From assembly GCF_020520425.1 (NCBI RefSeq), contig NC_079492.1:104319157-104383156 (forward strand): a DNA stretch of 64,000 nt, read 5' to 3'. The notes beneath the pieces were generated by a model, which saw nothing but the letters and a program-made list of their open reading frames with translations, ran no database searches and was not told the DNA's origin. A program made the position numbers and the translations under genes. Source of the stretch: Spinacia oleracea (lineage: Eukaryota > Streptophyta > Magnoliopsida > Caryophyllales > Amaranthaceae). Below are positions 43,901-56,342 of the stretch, in pieces. The number at the start of each line of letters is the position of its first letter. Position 1 is the first letter of the stretch.

Positions 43901-46900
43901 ACATTATGTTCTCAAAATTCGTGGTAGAAATAATACCCTTGTGTCTCATTTGAATAAATCACAATGAAACATATATCTATACTTGGGCCTTAGTTTGTCG
44001 AATAACAAACACTAAGCTCCCACTGAGTTTAGGAACTCTTTTAGATATATATTATGAAAAGATATTATGAAATTACTTTTCAATAGCTTTGACGAATTTG
44101 GTTTAGTTAGGTGGTAGTTGAGCATTTTGTTTTAGAAATTATAGGAAAAGTCTTTATGATTTATCATTGATCGAATTAAGTACTAATTGACTTCGATCAT
44201 TCCAACGTAGATATGCCATATCTTATGGAGCTAGATCGTGAAATTACAACACACAATCATTGATGATCATTATTGACTTAAGCAATCATCAACATGATCT
44301 AACCTAGAACTTTATGATTTCTTGCCAAGTGGATTTTATACTTCCGAATCTTTGAACTAGCCAAACAGATTCAAACTCATATCATATTGAGTAAATAAAC
44401 CAACATTCGCTCAAATTCAGGTGATATAATAAAGTCATAAAATATTTCTTTAGCTTTGAACTCTATTGTCTAGGCGTTCTAACAATAGTTCATATATTTT
44501 GTTACTTTCAACAAGTAAGACTAGCTTGTCTTGAATTGATCTTGAAATAAACCAACTTTCAAAAAGTCCATAAAAATAGAGCTTTTGAATGTTAACTTGT
44601 TGATATGGTCTAAGCAACAATGCCAAAGATTAGTGGAACTCAAATCAAGAGTTTGATTTGAACCTAGTAAAGCTCTTATTGTTTAAAGAGTTGTTTGTTT
44701 TAATCAAGCATATTGACTCAACCCGTAAATGACCATTTCATTCAAATAAACAAACAAATAAGCATTGTTTTTGTTCTTCTGAATGTGAGTCTTTCTGTGT
44801 TTGAAGCAGAAATTTAGGTATGCTGATTATGGAACAAAATAGCCATTAAGTTCCAGCCTTGAAAGGACTTAAAACAAACTAGATGACCCTACAAATAATG
44901 TAGCAATGCCATGCTTCATTTCCAACTTGTAGGTCATTAGTGTATCCTAGCTTCCATCATTTGAGTTATTACCGAAGTAAGAACCTCAAGCGGTATATGA
45001 TACCAAGGAAGTTTGATTGCTAGGTCACTTATCTTTAAACATGAACTTATAGGTAGAAACGGAATCGTAAATTCCTTTCACTTGTTCCTTGTTTTCCTAT
45101 TTCTTGTACCTGTTCTTATAGTCTTAAGAATTGAATTCTTTAGTGTTGACTTTTATACTTTGTTAGACATGTCCAATATCACTCCGACAAAGTTCTTACC
45201 ATTTTATTTATGTTGCATATTCTGTTTCAACTAGATGATCTTACCAGCAGCTTCTAAAGTTCTCTAAGCATCGATCTATTCGAATGTTTAGGGACTAGAC
45301 CCATTCGAGAATTAAATGGACAAAGATATTAAGTTGTTAACCATTGGTAAAGCTGAGCGTTTAAACTCAATGCATTATGATCTCAAAACTACATTGTATT
45401 TTGAATTCAGAAGCGCCAATTGGTTTTCCATTCGACTTTGATACTCGAAAACAACCATAAAAGTCTCTATAAGAAACGTTCATATTAATTTGCTCATTTT
45501 CTCTCATTTCCGTGAATCGTTCTTGGATTCACTACCAATCGAGGAAATTTATTGTTACCCTTCTAAAAGGATTTATTGCAGTAAAAGATATTTAATTATA
45601 AACAATAATTAAAACATACATTGAAGCATGCAAAGTCTAAACATTTATCATGAGTAATAACTTGAAAATTAAAGCAATCATGCAATTTAAACAAGTCATT
45701 GGCATTTTATTCGAATTTATTGTTCCGGCAGGAGTGAATAAAATGAATCCAAGATCCTTAAATCATTGAAGAATTAAGCACATTATGTATTTAGACTCAA
45801 TTCTAAAATATTTTAGGTAAGCAAATCCTTTGCTAATAGTCTAGAAACTACTCTTGGTTGATAGGCACGTCTAAGAACTTATTAGGTAAACCTATCTGTT
45901 TTGCCACGACATAAAAGGACTCCTTACTTATGTCGTTGAGTTTCACCAAAACTAACATGTACTCACAATTATTTGTGTACCTTACCCCTTTAGGATCAAT
46001 AAGTAACACCTCGCTATGGCGGAAAACTATTACTAAGATTGATGTAAAGGTTATCCAAGCAAGTGTTATTTTGGCATGGCACCTTTTAACTCAATTTTTA
46101 AAGTTTGAAACTTAAGGCTCTTACTATGTTGGTTAGATTTTAAGTGAACTAAAATCCTTAATCATGCAACATAATCAAGCCATAATCTCATGCATAAGTA
46201 AGACATATTTAAAGCAATAAATAACTTAAAGCATGCATAAGATTTAAATGTGATCTAGTATGGCCCGACTTCATCTTGAAGCTTCAACTTCAACTTCAAA
46301 CTCCGTCTTTGAAAATGGATTGGAAACTCCGTCTTGAATTTCACCATGGGAGGCGCCATTTTCTTCAAATAGGATATGCTATAATTGAAACTAATTACAA
46401 CTATTTGATGGTACACATACCATATGTAAAATTAAAAACTTTGGTGCATTAGACCAATTTCACATTCAAATTAATGGTACGCAGACCATATTTTCTATCC
46501 TATTAGGGCCATATATACTAGTCACTTTCCATAACCTGCAAAACAGTACATTTACAATATACCATTCACCCATTCATTTATCAATGAATGACCCACATAG
46601 CAAGTTAGTAGAACATATTATGCATCACATAAATATTTGCAACAACTAATTAAGAATTCCAAATCTACAAATTATTCAATCCTTATTAGTTCTAATCGAG
46701 TTGTTTTAAGCTTAAAGGAATGTAGACCTAATCAAGAGTTGAATGACTAAAATGCTCCCACTTAAACCAAGAAATTTACATGCTTTACAAATTTTAAACA
46801 TAAAATTGTACTTCCTAGTCCAACAGGAAACTTACAAATTTAATTAAAATTTAAAGCTCATATAAAATATTATTTAAATCCCTTTATTTTATTTTCAGTT

Positions 46901-47973
46901 GATTAAAATTAATTAATTTAAATTTTATCAAGGTTTTAATTTTTAGTAAAATAATTAGTATAAATAAATTTATAATAATTAAATTAATCAAAACTAAATT
47001 CCGAGAAAAAATTAAATTACGAAATTAAACTTAATTAAAATCGTTTTCAACCGAAAAATCAAAACGAACGAACGGGCTAAGACAAAGCCATAGTCTTGCG
47101 CCCATGCCTCGTCAAAGCCTCGTAGTACAAGCGTTGATGGTCGTAGCACAAGCGTCGAGCAGGCCACGCATAGCACGCAGCAAGCAACGCTCGCTGGGAC
47201 GAGCCATCGCTCGCTGGGGCAAACCATCGCTCGTTGGAGCGAACCAGTGATCGTTGATCGCGTGCGCGGCCTTTGTTGCTCGTTGCCTTCGTCTCGCCTC
47301 TCGCTCACATGCACACAACACACACCGCACAGGAGCGTAGCCCCGCGTGCGTGCCCGTGCCTTGCTCGCTGCCTAGTACCGCATGGGCGACGAGCTCCCT
47401 TGCTCGTCGTCGCATGCCCGCACTATTGCAACACCCCTTAAGGGTAACACTTAGCTTCCATTGCTTCGTGCGTGCAAGATTTGTGAACGATTTACATAAA
47501 AATTGAAACTTTTATAATTAAATTTATTGACAAATTAATAGCCCATATTAATTTCATAAATTTAGGCGAAAAATCAAAAATTTATTATTCAAATTAATTT
47601 CCGATTATATTTATTTTCAGGGATTCAAATCTATATCATAAAACTTTAAAACTTTTTCAATTTTAAAATTTTTTATGGTGGTTTTTAATCATAGGTTCCT
47701 TATTAAATTGCTAATTAATTATGAAAATCAAAACAAATTCTAAATTATTCTAATTTCAACAAATTAATTACAATTACAAATTAGGTTGTATAATTAACAA
47801 GATTAGGCTTTAAAATTGTTAAACATATACAGTAGGTCAATCATAGATTCAAGATTTACATACAAGATTCATTTAATTTAACATCATAAAAATTACAAAT
47901 TTTGCGTTCGAAAAACTAAAACCTCCTAAAAGTCATAGTTAGGCTTCGAATTTGGGAATTCTGGGTTCGGCGT
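40939..47973 (-). mobile_element. Copia element 2, decayed internal region
   Basis: A long, low-complexity AT-rich internal region without an intact gene. At 43055-43339 the minus strand still reads HKARLVAKGIKEIHGMDC, IWQLDDKTYSS and GFVDQNK, the start of a copia reverse transcriptase. Other parts hold only scattered remnants. A GC-rich patch at about 47080-47440 resembles the one in the LTR (TCGCTGCG, CTTGCTCGCTG). No 5' LTR was recognised. The right edge is placed where the next LTR begins, which is a guess. Confidence 0.45.
43055..43339 (-). pseudogene. Copia reverse transcriptase remnant
   Basis: YKARLVAKG-type motif preserved as HKARLVAKGIKEIHGMDC; the rest is scrambled by substitutions. 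It has no YVDD motif in frame. Confidence 0.6.
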
Positions 47974-48533
47974 TGTAGACACCTAAATCATGTCCCCCCA
48001 TTGGGATGATGACGACACCGTTATCCTTGTTAGGTGGTTGGAACAACTCCGTGCGGAAGTACCAATTGCTAGAATATATTCCAAAATCCAAGAGCCAAAG
48101 TCCAGTTCCCGAGACCGTTCCCATCACGGAACTCGGTACAAGATACAATTTCCAAAAATCAATTTCAAAATCCAAGTACAATCTCACCCAATGGACTACT
48201 CCATTGGTTTTACAAGGCCTTTTCCAGTCAAAATGACACTAAGCAATCCCAATTCAGGCGCCGACCCACAAAATCGAGCAAGCCGGGCCTCGTCCCGTAA
48301 AACCGAATTCAAAAACCAGAAACGGCTAGTTTTTAGTCGCAAGCTTCCTTAATCCCCAAGAAATACTACGTGCCAAACAACATACAATTCGTACAAAGGT
48401 ACGCCAACTACAAGCCAAGCACAAGGATGACATCTTCGTCCTTGTTTGGCAGCTTCTGTGCCACGTCAGCTGCGCCTGCCGCAGCTGCTGCGCTGGACGC
48501 TGGCGTCAGCTGGCGTTTAGCCCTACATTTTCC

Positions 48534-48541
48534 TATTTAAA
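48534..48541 (+). promoter_or_regulatory. TATA-like box in the 5' LTR of the decayed Tat-like element
   Basis: TATTTAAA about 560 bases into the LTR, followed by a C-rich and A-rich leader, as expected for the LTR promoter. Confidence 0.4.
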
Positions 48542-50475
48542 CCCCTAATTTTCAGCATTTTAGGGAGGCAATATACAATCAGAACGTCGTAATACAAAAA
48601 TTTCTCCTCAAAATTCAAAGTACAAAACTCTTCCAAAACTTCATAAAAATCTCAAAATTCTAAGCAATTGGGAGCTCCAAGAGGAATTCTAGCCTAAACC
48701 TAACTAGGTATTTCCGAATCCCAATCCTAATCTACAATGTTTCTATGATTTCTATTTCAAAATGATTAGCAAAGTTGGCACTTTTATTCTTAAATGTGTC
48801 ACTTGCAACAATCACATACTCTTACAAAATCAACACTTTATATGATACAAATACAAAGTTTCAAGATTCAATGATGTTTAAGGTTGTTTGTAATCACTTC
48901 CTTAAACTAGAATCACTTTCAAACCATGGAGTAATCGAAGGTGAGGCCTTTTCAATGCTAAAAGGTCTAATCTTTGAGATTCAAGACTCCATTTTTCAAT
49001 ATACAAGTTCAAGTTTCCAAATTTCAAGATTCAATGATGTTTAAGGTTGTTTGTATTCACTTCCTTAAACTAGAATCATTTCAATACTTGGAGCATATCA
49101 AAGATGAAATCTTTTCAACATTAAAAGATCCAATCTTTGAGATTCAAGACTCCTTATTTCAATGTACAAGTTCAATGTTCAATATTCAACCTTTCAAGTT
49201 CAATTTCTATGTTCAAAATCTAAGACACTTTAGGTTGAGCAATTTGACCTAAAGTTGAGATTTTTTGCTTTGAATCCGTGTCGGACGCACTTATTCTTAA
49301 GGAGTCGTTTGGCGTTCGGATCTCATGTGCTATAGTTCAATTTCAATATCGCACTTTTCAATTATGCACTTCAATATCGCAATTTCAATAACGCTTTTCA
49401 ATATTGCACCTTTCAATTCTGCACTTTCAATTATGCAACTTTACTTGCCTAGTGCCTCTAGGCAATGTGGTTTCCCACCTAGTTCCTTTCTAGGTGGTGA
49501 TGTATTTTACTAATTACGCTTCTATTTTCTATTGTGATGTTGCTTTACTTGTTTATTGCTTTCATCACCTCACATGCTAAATACAAAATTCAAAGTTACA
49601 CCACGCTTAACAAAGATAATTTTTGGACAAACCGACCTTAGGTTCCCTTGAATTAACTTTAAAGCAAAGTGGTCATAATAAAAAAATAGAAATTCTATTT
49701 GTGCAAGTTCTAAATTCAAACCCACAAAGTGTCATAACTAGGGTATTTTCGAAAATGTTGTGCCATGCATTTGAATATATTTCTAAGGTTCGCGGAATAA
49801 GCATCTCGTTCCCTTGCCCGGATCTCACCCATCCGTTTCTAAGATTCAATGCCTTATCCTAATAGAGTCATTTTTGGTCTTTCCAAACAGGACCCTTAAA
49901 AATGTTTGGACGCGACTCCTTCGAAATCCAAAATTACAAAAAGCCTTCCGTAGGGGAAAATAATACAAAAGACAAAAGTAAAACCCCCCTGGGGATTTCC
50001 TGATTTCAACTTCGAAAATAAGAGCATTTCCGCGCCTACCGAAACTTGGCATTTGCTTGACATTCCCGATGTCAAGTATGGAGGCCGTCTGCCGACACAC
50101 ACATCCCTTAGGTGGATGTGCAAGTTGTTGCCGGATCCGCCTCTTAGTCAAGTACCCTTTTGACACCTAAAGCCGACCACTTGCATCATACAAAACTTAG
50201 ACCGACCTTAGGTTGAGAACTTTGCATGTCGCATTCATATCCGTGTTAGTGTGACAACGTGCTATTTGTGCATTGTGTGGGCGTATTTGCACGCGTGAAT
50301 GGCTAACCTCGAGTTCTAGCTTTGCCAAAACCATTAGTCTCCAACTAGGAAACCAAACCCCTAGGAGCATCATTCAAACCTCATGCATCTAAAATCGCCG
50401 ATTTAAGGTCTTTTAGGAGTGCCACTCCATTTGATTCAAAGCCCTTAAACATGCCTCACACACAAATGCCAAATT

Positions 50476-51075
50476 CAAAATTCAATCCAACGGCGTTATA
50501 ATGCCGGATTTTCTAGTCCAAATTTCAAATTCCAAATTCCAAATTCAAAATTCCATCTAACGGCTTCATAATGACGGATTTTCTATTCCAAAATTCAAAT
50601 TCCAAATTCCAAATTCAAAATCCAAATCCAACGGCGTCATAATGTCGGATTTTCTAGTCCAAATTTCAAATTCCAAATTCAAAATTCCATCTAACGGCGT
50701 CATAATGCCGGATTTTCTAGTCCAAAATTCAAATTCCAAATTCAAAATCCAAATCCAACGGCGTCATAATGCCGGATTTTCTAGTCCAAGTTTCAAATCC
50801 CAAATTCAAAATTCAATTCAACGGCGTCATGCCGAATTTTCTAGTTCAAGCATTCAAATGTTCAATTCCATCCTTCAAACCTCAAATTCAAGTTACCAAT
50901 TTCAATCTCAAAACCTCAAGTTCAAATGTCCAAACTCATGCCGTCGTAATGCCGACTTTTCCATTCCATATTTCAAACCTCAAGTTCGAAATTCTAAATT
51001 CAATCTTTCAAATTTCAAGTCCTATATTCGAAAACTTCAAATTCCAAATCCATGGTGGCGTAATGCCGGATTTCC
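50476..51075. repeat. Minisatellite 1, unit 61-71 bases
   Basis: Six good copies start with an ATGCCGGATTTTCTAGTCCA-type block at about 50501, 50571, 50642, 50706, 50768 and 50829. Diverged copies follow near 50945 and 51063. Each unit also carries AAATTCCAAATTC runs. Open frames here are only translated repeat. Confidence 0.85.
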
Positions 51076-51217
51076 ATGTTCACATTTCAAAATTCAAAAA
51101 AGCATATTTTCCATCTCCGAGTTCAAATTCCGAGTCAAACTCAAATTTCAAATTCATTTTCAAACTGCGAGAATTCTTGCTTTCCATCGTTCCCAAATAC
51201 AAATTCAAAAATATTTC

Positions 51218-51829
51218 CAATGGGTTGAAAATCCCTTGAAATAGTACAAATTCAAATTCTACATTCTATCATGGGTTGAAATCCCCTTGAAATAATCCAA
51301 ATCCAATTCCAATGGGTTGAAAATCCCCCAAAATAGCAAAAAATCCAATTTCCTTTCTCTCGGGTTGAAATTCCCTTGAAACACCCCAAATTCAACGGGT
51401 TGAAATCCCCCTAAAATATTTCAATTCCTATCACTGGGTTAAAAATCCCCTGAAATAGTACAAATTCAAACTCCACATTCTATAACGGGTTGAAACCCCC
51501 CTAAAATATTCCAATTCCTATCATCGGGTTGAAATCCCCCTAAAATACTTCGAAATTCAACGGGTTGAAACTCCCGTAAAATACTACAAGCTCTACTTCG
51601 GGTTGAAATTCCCCCAAAATACTTCGAAATCCAATGGGTTGAAATTCCCCTGAAATATTGACGGGTTGAAATCCCCTTGAAATAATACAAAATTCAATTC
51701 CCTTTCGTCGAGTTGAAACTCCCTTGAAATACTACAAAATCCAATCTCTCAAAATATTTCCAATGGGTTGAAAATCCCTTGAAATGAATACAAGTCCAAT
51801 CTTCAAATGGGTTGAAATTCCCCTAAAAG
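51218..51829. repeat. Minisatellite 2, GGGTTGAAA units
   Basis: About 15 units of 27-53 bases, each starting with GGGTTGAAAWYCCCC and followed by TGAAATA or AAAATA and a variable spacer. The conserved part can pair GGG with CCC in a small hairpin. Confidence 0.85.
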
Positions 51830-52231
51830 TCCGAGTTTCGATCGGTCGAAATCTTCTCTTTCGATATTTCAAGTTCTAGTTCAAGGAGAAAAATTCCACA
51901 AAAGAATGAAGCTCCTCTCAAATATTTCCAACAGGTCGCAAATCTCGAATACAAATACAAAATCCAAAATCCCGAATCTTCGGAGTGGCTCTTAGAGTCA
52001 AGTCTAGGTCTCATTCATTGCATGCATATCATATCATGTGTCGGGAAGTTCAAGTTCTAAAATCATGTCATGTGCCTAACTAGGAGTCCAAAGATCCCGT
52101 GGGTTCGCCGAAGAGGAGAAAGGTTGAAGAGAAATCCATCAGCCCTAGCCTCCCTTATAGCCGGCATTGAGCGAGCAGCCAGCTAACCTTCTACAAATCA
52201 AGCTTCAAGTCCTTTCTAAGAAACAATCCAA

Positions 52232-53330
52232 ATGGCCGCCCCCGATCAAATCACCCAGCTTATGGCCGTTGTCGCCAGCCTCAGCACCAACCTGGAGAAC
52301 ATAAGCAACCGACTGGGTGTTGTGGAGCAGGCCACACCCACCGAGGATCTAACCAAAAAGATCGAGAGTCTGGTTAATAAGGTTACCAATCAAGAAAACT
52401 ACTTGGACACTTCAATGGAGGACAATCTCAAGGGAAAGGCAAACTTGCCAGACAAATTCTCTGCCAATGATATCCCGAAATTCAAGTCAACCGACAATCC
52501 CGAATATCACCTCAAGAACTTCAAAGCTACAATGGCCATTAAGGGGGTCGAACTCGAGCTATACCCCGTGGTATTCCCCATGTCCCTAGAACCATTCTGC
52601 CAGAAGTGGTATTACTCACTCAAAGAGCATCAAACCAGTACATAGGAAGCGGTTGGTCGAGCATTCATGGAGCAGTATCAGCCCAACATTCAGCTTCAAA
52701 CTACTATGCGAGAACTAGAGGTTCTCAGGCAAGGGTCTCAAGAAGGTTTCACTAATTATCTCAACTGATGGAGAGAGATGGCTTCCTAAATGGTGACTCG
52801 ACCCTCCGAGAAAGAATTGGTCAAGATTTTTATTGTTGGGCTCCTTCCAAAGTACAATACTCATATGAAATACCTAGGCCTGGAAAGTTTCAAGAGAACC
52901 CATGACATCGGAGTCGATATAGAGGACGATCTGATGAAAGCACCATTAGCACCAACTCCACAAACTGAAAAGTGGAAGGGTAAGAAAACTGAAGCAACAC
53001 ACAAGGTCCACGAGGTCAACACCCTAGGAGCTCCTCAAGGTCCAAAGCCAAGAAACTTCAAGAACAACAGCAATCAGCGCAACTTCCAAAACAGGCCTCA
53101 AAGGGTCTTTACCAACCTCGGTATGTCCTATAGCGACGACTTTGATCGGTTGGCCGAGAAGCAAATTATCACTCCAATCGGTCCTACACCAGACCCTCCA
53201 GTCGACAAAAGGTCCAAAAGCTGGGACCCTACAACATATTGCAAGTTCCACCAGGGGAATAGACATGACATTGAAAACTGCTTCAAGCTCAAGCATCTGA
53301 TCCAGAATTATGGTCGACAACAAGACTTTG
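52232..53330 (+). pseudogene. Tat/Ogre-like gag, with stops
   Basis: Starts MAAPDQITQL after a clear leader. It continues with NLENISNRLGVVE (coiled-coil-like), IPKFKSTDNPEYHLKNF, FCQKWYYSL, and the C-terminal YCKFHQGNRHDIENCFKLKH zinc-knuckle-like block. Stops occur after residue 137 and twice near 52768-52789. The frame changes near 53320. Not functional as it stands. Confidence 0.75.
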
Positions 53331-54036
53331 CCCCTACCTCCAGGAGCCAAGCAGTCTCCCTCGGTGCAAGCTATCTCCTGTGATTGTGAAGATGAAGAGG
53401 AGGATTTTCCATGCAATTTAATCTCTACAATGTACAAGCCATGCTACAAAATGATGGTTCCAAGCTTCTACCATCTCATTCCACATGCTCAAAATTGGGT
53501 GATCCCCGAACCTAGGGTAACCACCGACATTCAAGAGAACATTTGTCCCCTTACCACCCTAAAGGCTTTGGGCTTCTCCGATTACGATCTAATGTTGACT
53601 ACCCAGCAAACCATCAAGTTCCAAGGCATTACATACAAAATCCTGGGGGTCCTCGACATGGTCTTTTCTTTTGAGACTTACTACAACCATGCTGAATTCC
53701 TGGTCATCGACGTGCCTGCCGACTTCGATCTACTATTTGGAGAACCTTGGTTCGAAGAGTTATTGGATGGCCCTCCCTGTCTCACACTCAAGGGCTCTAG
53801 CTTTCATGACACTTCTATCAAGCAAACAACGGCCTTGCGCCAGGAGAAGAATGAATGTGTCCAAGAATACTACTACAGGTGGAATGCCTCTACTCGAGTA
53901 ATCCACCCTAAGCTTCCAGAAGGGAAGATGGTGAGAATGTTTCTCATAGGCCTCAATACTTCATGCAAGAGCCGCTTCGCTGCATTTCCCTACAGCACCT
54001 GGAGTCAAGTCTGGCATCAAATCTTACAGATCTGTG
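53310..54036 (+). pseudogene. Retropepsin-like region followed by a second gag-like segment
   Basis: A frame from 53310 contains PLTTLKALGFSDYD, KILGVLDMVFSFETY and LVIDVPADFDLLFGEPWFEE, the second half of a gypsy protease. I see no D[ST]GA active site before it. After LTLKG, the frame continues with ECVQEYYYRW and LPEGKMVRMFLIGLN, which look like gag again. The element therefore appears rearranged. The frame runs only a few bases into the LTR that starts at 54037. Confidence 0.6.
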
Positions 54037-54470
54037 TGTAGACACCTACTTTTGTCCCCATTCCCGAAAGGGAAGGTTCGATGATGAGAACATAAATCTC
54101 CACTTGGCAACGCATCTCCTATAAAATAACGGATCTCAATCACCCTTTCATTTCAGCCAAAGCTGCTATTTATAGAAACCTGCTAAGAATAGTAACTGCC
54201 GTAAAAGGTAGTTGTTAAAAGTGGCAAAGTCATAAAAGATAGAAACCTGTCAGAATTAGGTGTTGCACTCCAACATAAATCCTAAAAGAGATAGAATTTG
54301 CATTCCTGGTATAATTCGAAAATAAGAGTTACGTATTAATTAAATTCCTAACGAACCTAGAGTTCGTAACGGGCCCAGACGCATTCCGTCATAAGTTAAT
54401 ACGCACTAAAAGACTCGGATAAATCTCAAAAGATCCGTGTTCTAAGAGTCCAAATCTGACAAAGAACTCG

Positions 54471-54540
54471 GCCCAGATCCCTTTTTCAACGCCTGGATCT
54501 GGGCGCCGAAATCTTCGGCGCCCAGCCCTGGGCGCTGAAA
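54471..54540 (+). repeat. Hairpin module in the 5' LTR
   Basis: GCCCAGATC, a T run, CAACGCCTGG, then a perfect hairpin with 10-base arms GGGCGCCGAA and TTCGGCGCCC around ATC (54501-54523), then CAGCCCTGGGCGC. Related modules lie inside the element. Confidence 0.75.
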
Positions 54541-54616
54541 GTGCCTGGGGTCGTTTCATCTCCGGATTCTTTTTGGATTCGTATCTTAAAATCTATCTTT
54601 CCACACACTCTTTTCC

Positions 54617-54624
54617 TATAAATA
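54617..54624 (+). promoter_or_regulatory. TATA box of the 5' LTR
   Basis: TATAAATA, about 580 bases into the LTR and about 75 bases after the hairpin module. The same box is at 63210-63217 in the 3' LTR. A transcript start about 30 bases downstream is likely. Confidence 0.6.
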
Positions 54625-55504
54625 CAGCCTAAAACCGACGTAAAAATAACAGACAATTCCATGATCTGAGTATTGACTCTAGCCTTAAGCCTAAAGCCTC
54701 ACGCTGCGAAATTGATCCGGCGTTCTGTCGCAATCGACCCAAAAGTCGAACAGAACGCATCCTGCCCCTTGCAGCTTGATGAATTAAGCCTAAATACTGG
54801 AACATTGCTTGGAAACCCGAGATTCACTAAATAAAAGGAGAAATAGCAAAGCCAAGTGGTTAGTTTTATGAGAACCACAACGCACCTCTCAAGGGTGCGT
54901 TCTAATGTGTCCCTCATATGATTTAATCGCTTTCATCACCCTTTTATAAAATTGTCAAACTATTAATTTGATTGATCTATCACGTCTAATAAGATAATAC
55001 CCTAGACAATTGAATTATCATGCTAGGTACCTTAAATCAATCTAAATAAGATAATCACGATCAATTTAGTATTATGTGTTGCATATTGCTAAAATCAATT
55101 AAGAATAGTTTAATAGTTTAACGCATGTCCCTTCAATTATTTATGCTGAGCTAGTAAGGATAACCTGCCTCTGGAGTATTATCGATGAGCACTCCTCTCG
55201 GTAGTTACAGTCCCCCGAACTATCAATCTCTGCCCCGCGGGTGTACGTTGAGCGATCCCCACACCAGGGATCACAAGGGAACCTATGGCCGTCGTGGTCG
55301 AACATAATGGCACTCCCTTTATGTCACGATAACCGGGTTTTGTCAATTTTTCTCATTGTCGTTAAAAACTGAATGGCGACTCCTATATTACTAGTCGATT
55401 GGGTGTAAACTCACAGGAAATCCAATTACACTTGATCTGACAACGTCACGCCCACGAGGGACTAGGTCACGCATTAGCCTCGTGCTTTTTCGACCCCCTC
55501 ACAG

Positions 55505-55522
55505 TGGCGACTCAACTGGGGA
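55505..55522 (+). other. Primer-binding site
   Basis: TGGCGACTCAACTGGGGA one base after the LTR end. The sequence fits the 3' end of an Arg tRNA, as used by Tat/Ogre elements. Confidence 0.65.
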
Positions 55523-56270
55523 TGTTAATGAAATACTCGTGCTCGTAGGTAATCAAAATAGCCGAAGGGTGAAACGATCCTACCCCGCGTTTATTTCCTT
55601 ATCAAGTTAGGACGACCTGAAAATCAGCATATTAATGTTGAATGGACAGAACCGCATAACGAATCTTGGCTCCCTTGGCATGTTTCATCTCGGGAGTTGG
55701 GAATAAGGATACCCATCGCCACCCGGGGGGTGCATACGCTTCGAATGTTGTCCACTCGGCACTTTCGCTAGTAGTACACCTATCCCAAACCAAATCGCTC
55801 GCCCACTAGGTCCCTCTCATTGGTGCATGCCCCCTTGGCTTACATCGTGATTGGCCTCTTGGGATGAAATTCGCTCGTGAATGCACTTCCCCGACCGGGG
55901 CATGTGTTGGACCAAGCCGGCACAAATATTACCCATAGAAGCCTATCATAAACTACGTGACATATTATTTTGCTTCATGTTGTAATGTTAGTTATGTGTA
56001 GCGAATTATGTGATTGTGTGTGACAAATAATACTAGAAAACCAACAACCCTAAAAATTTCCCAAACATTCATAAACACCAATTGGCCAAAGAGTTGTACC
56101 AAAATACGTGTTCCGCAGCCCCGGTCGATCGCCACAAAAATTAGCGACGCCCAAGACAGCCTGTAACGGATCCCACAACGCCGCACAACGCGTAAAGGAC
56201 GTTATTAGGCAAACACGCAAAATCAAGTCGTATATACGAAAAAAGGATACGCGAACAGAATATGAGTACC

Positions 56271-56342
56271 AGTCAGGGACGCATTTTCAGCGTCCCTGGC
56301 TGGGCGCCAATCATTTTCCACGCCCAGCCTGGGCGCCGAAGT
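56271..56342 (+). repeat. Internal hairpin module 1
   Basis: ATTTTCAGCGTCCCTGGC, TGGGCGCC, an AT spacer, GCCCAGCCTGGGCGCCGAA. Same order of parts as in the LTR module. GGGCGCC and the later GGGCGCC/GCCC blocks can pair. Confidence 0.65.

Larger units (their letters stand above)
47974..54036 (+). mobile_element. Decayed Tat/Ogre-like gypsy element
   Basis: Begins TGTAGACACCTA, the same LTR start as the younger element at 54037. A TATA-like box and a long non-coding leader with two minisatellites follow, then gag and part of a protease. It is cut on the right by the younger element. The 5' LTR end is uncertain; GGACGCGACTCC near 49905 may be a decayed PBS. Reverse transcriptase and integrase are not in the window. 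Confidence 0.6.
54037..55503 (+). repeat. 5' LTR of the young LARD-like element
   Basis: 1,467 bases, TGTAGACACC ... CCCTCACA. By hand it differs from the visible 3' LTR at about 21 of 1,371 aligned positions, so the insertion is recent. Confidence 0.9.

Noticed and set aside
47012-47506. Cys/Arg-rich frames on both strands
   Set aside because: Same reason: a GC-rich repeated patch without family resemblance.
50642-51244. Overlapping open frames of 200 and 156 codons
   Set aside because: They are translations of minisatellite 1, open only because the unit lacks stops in those frames.
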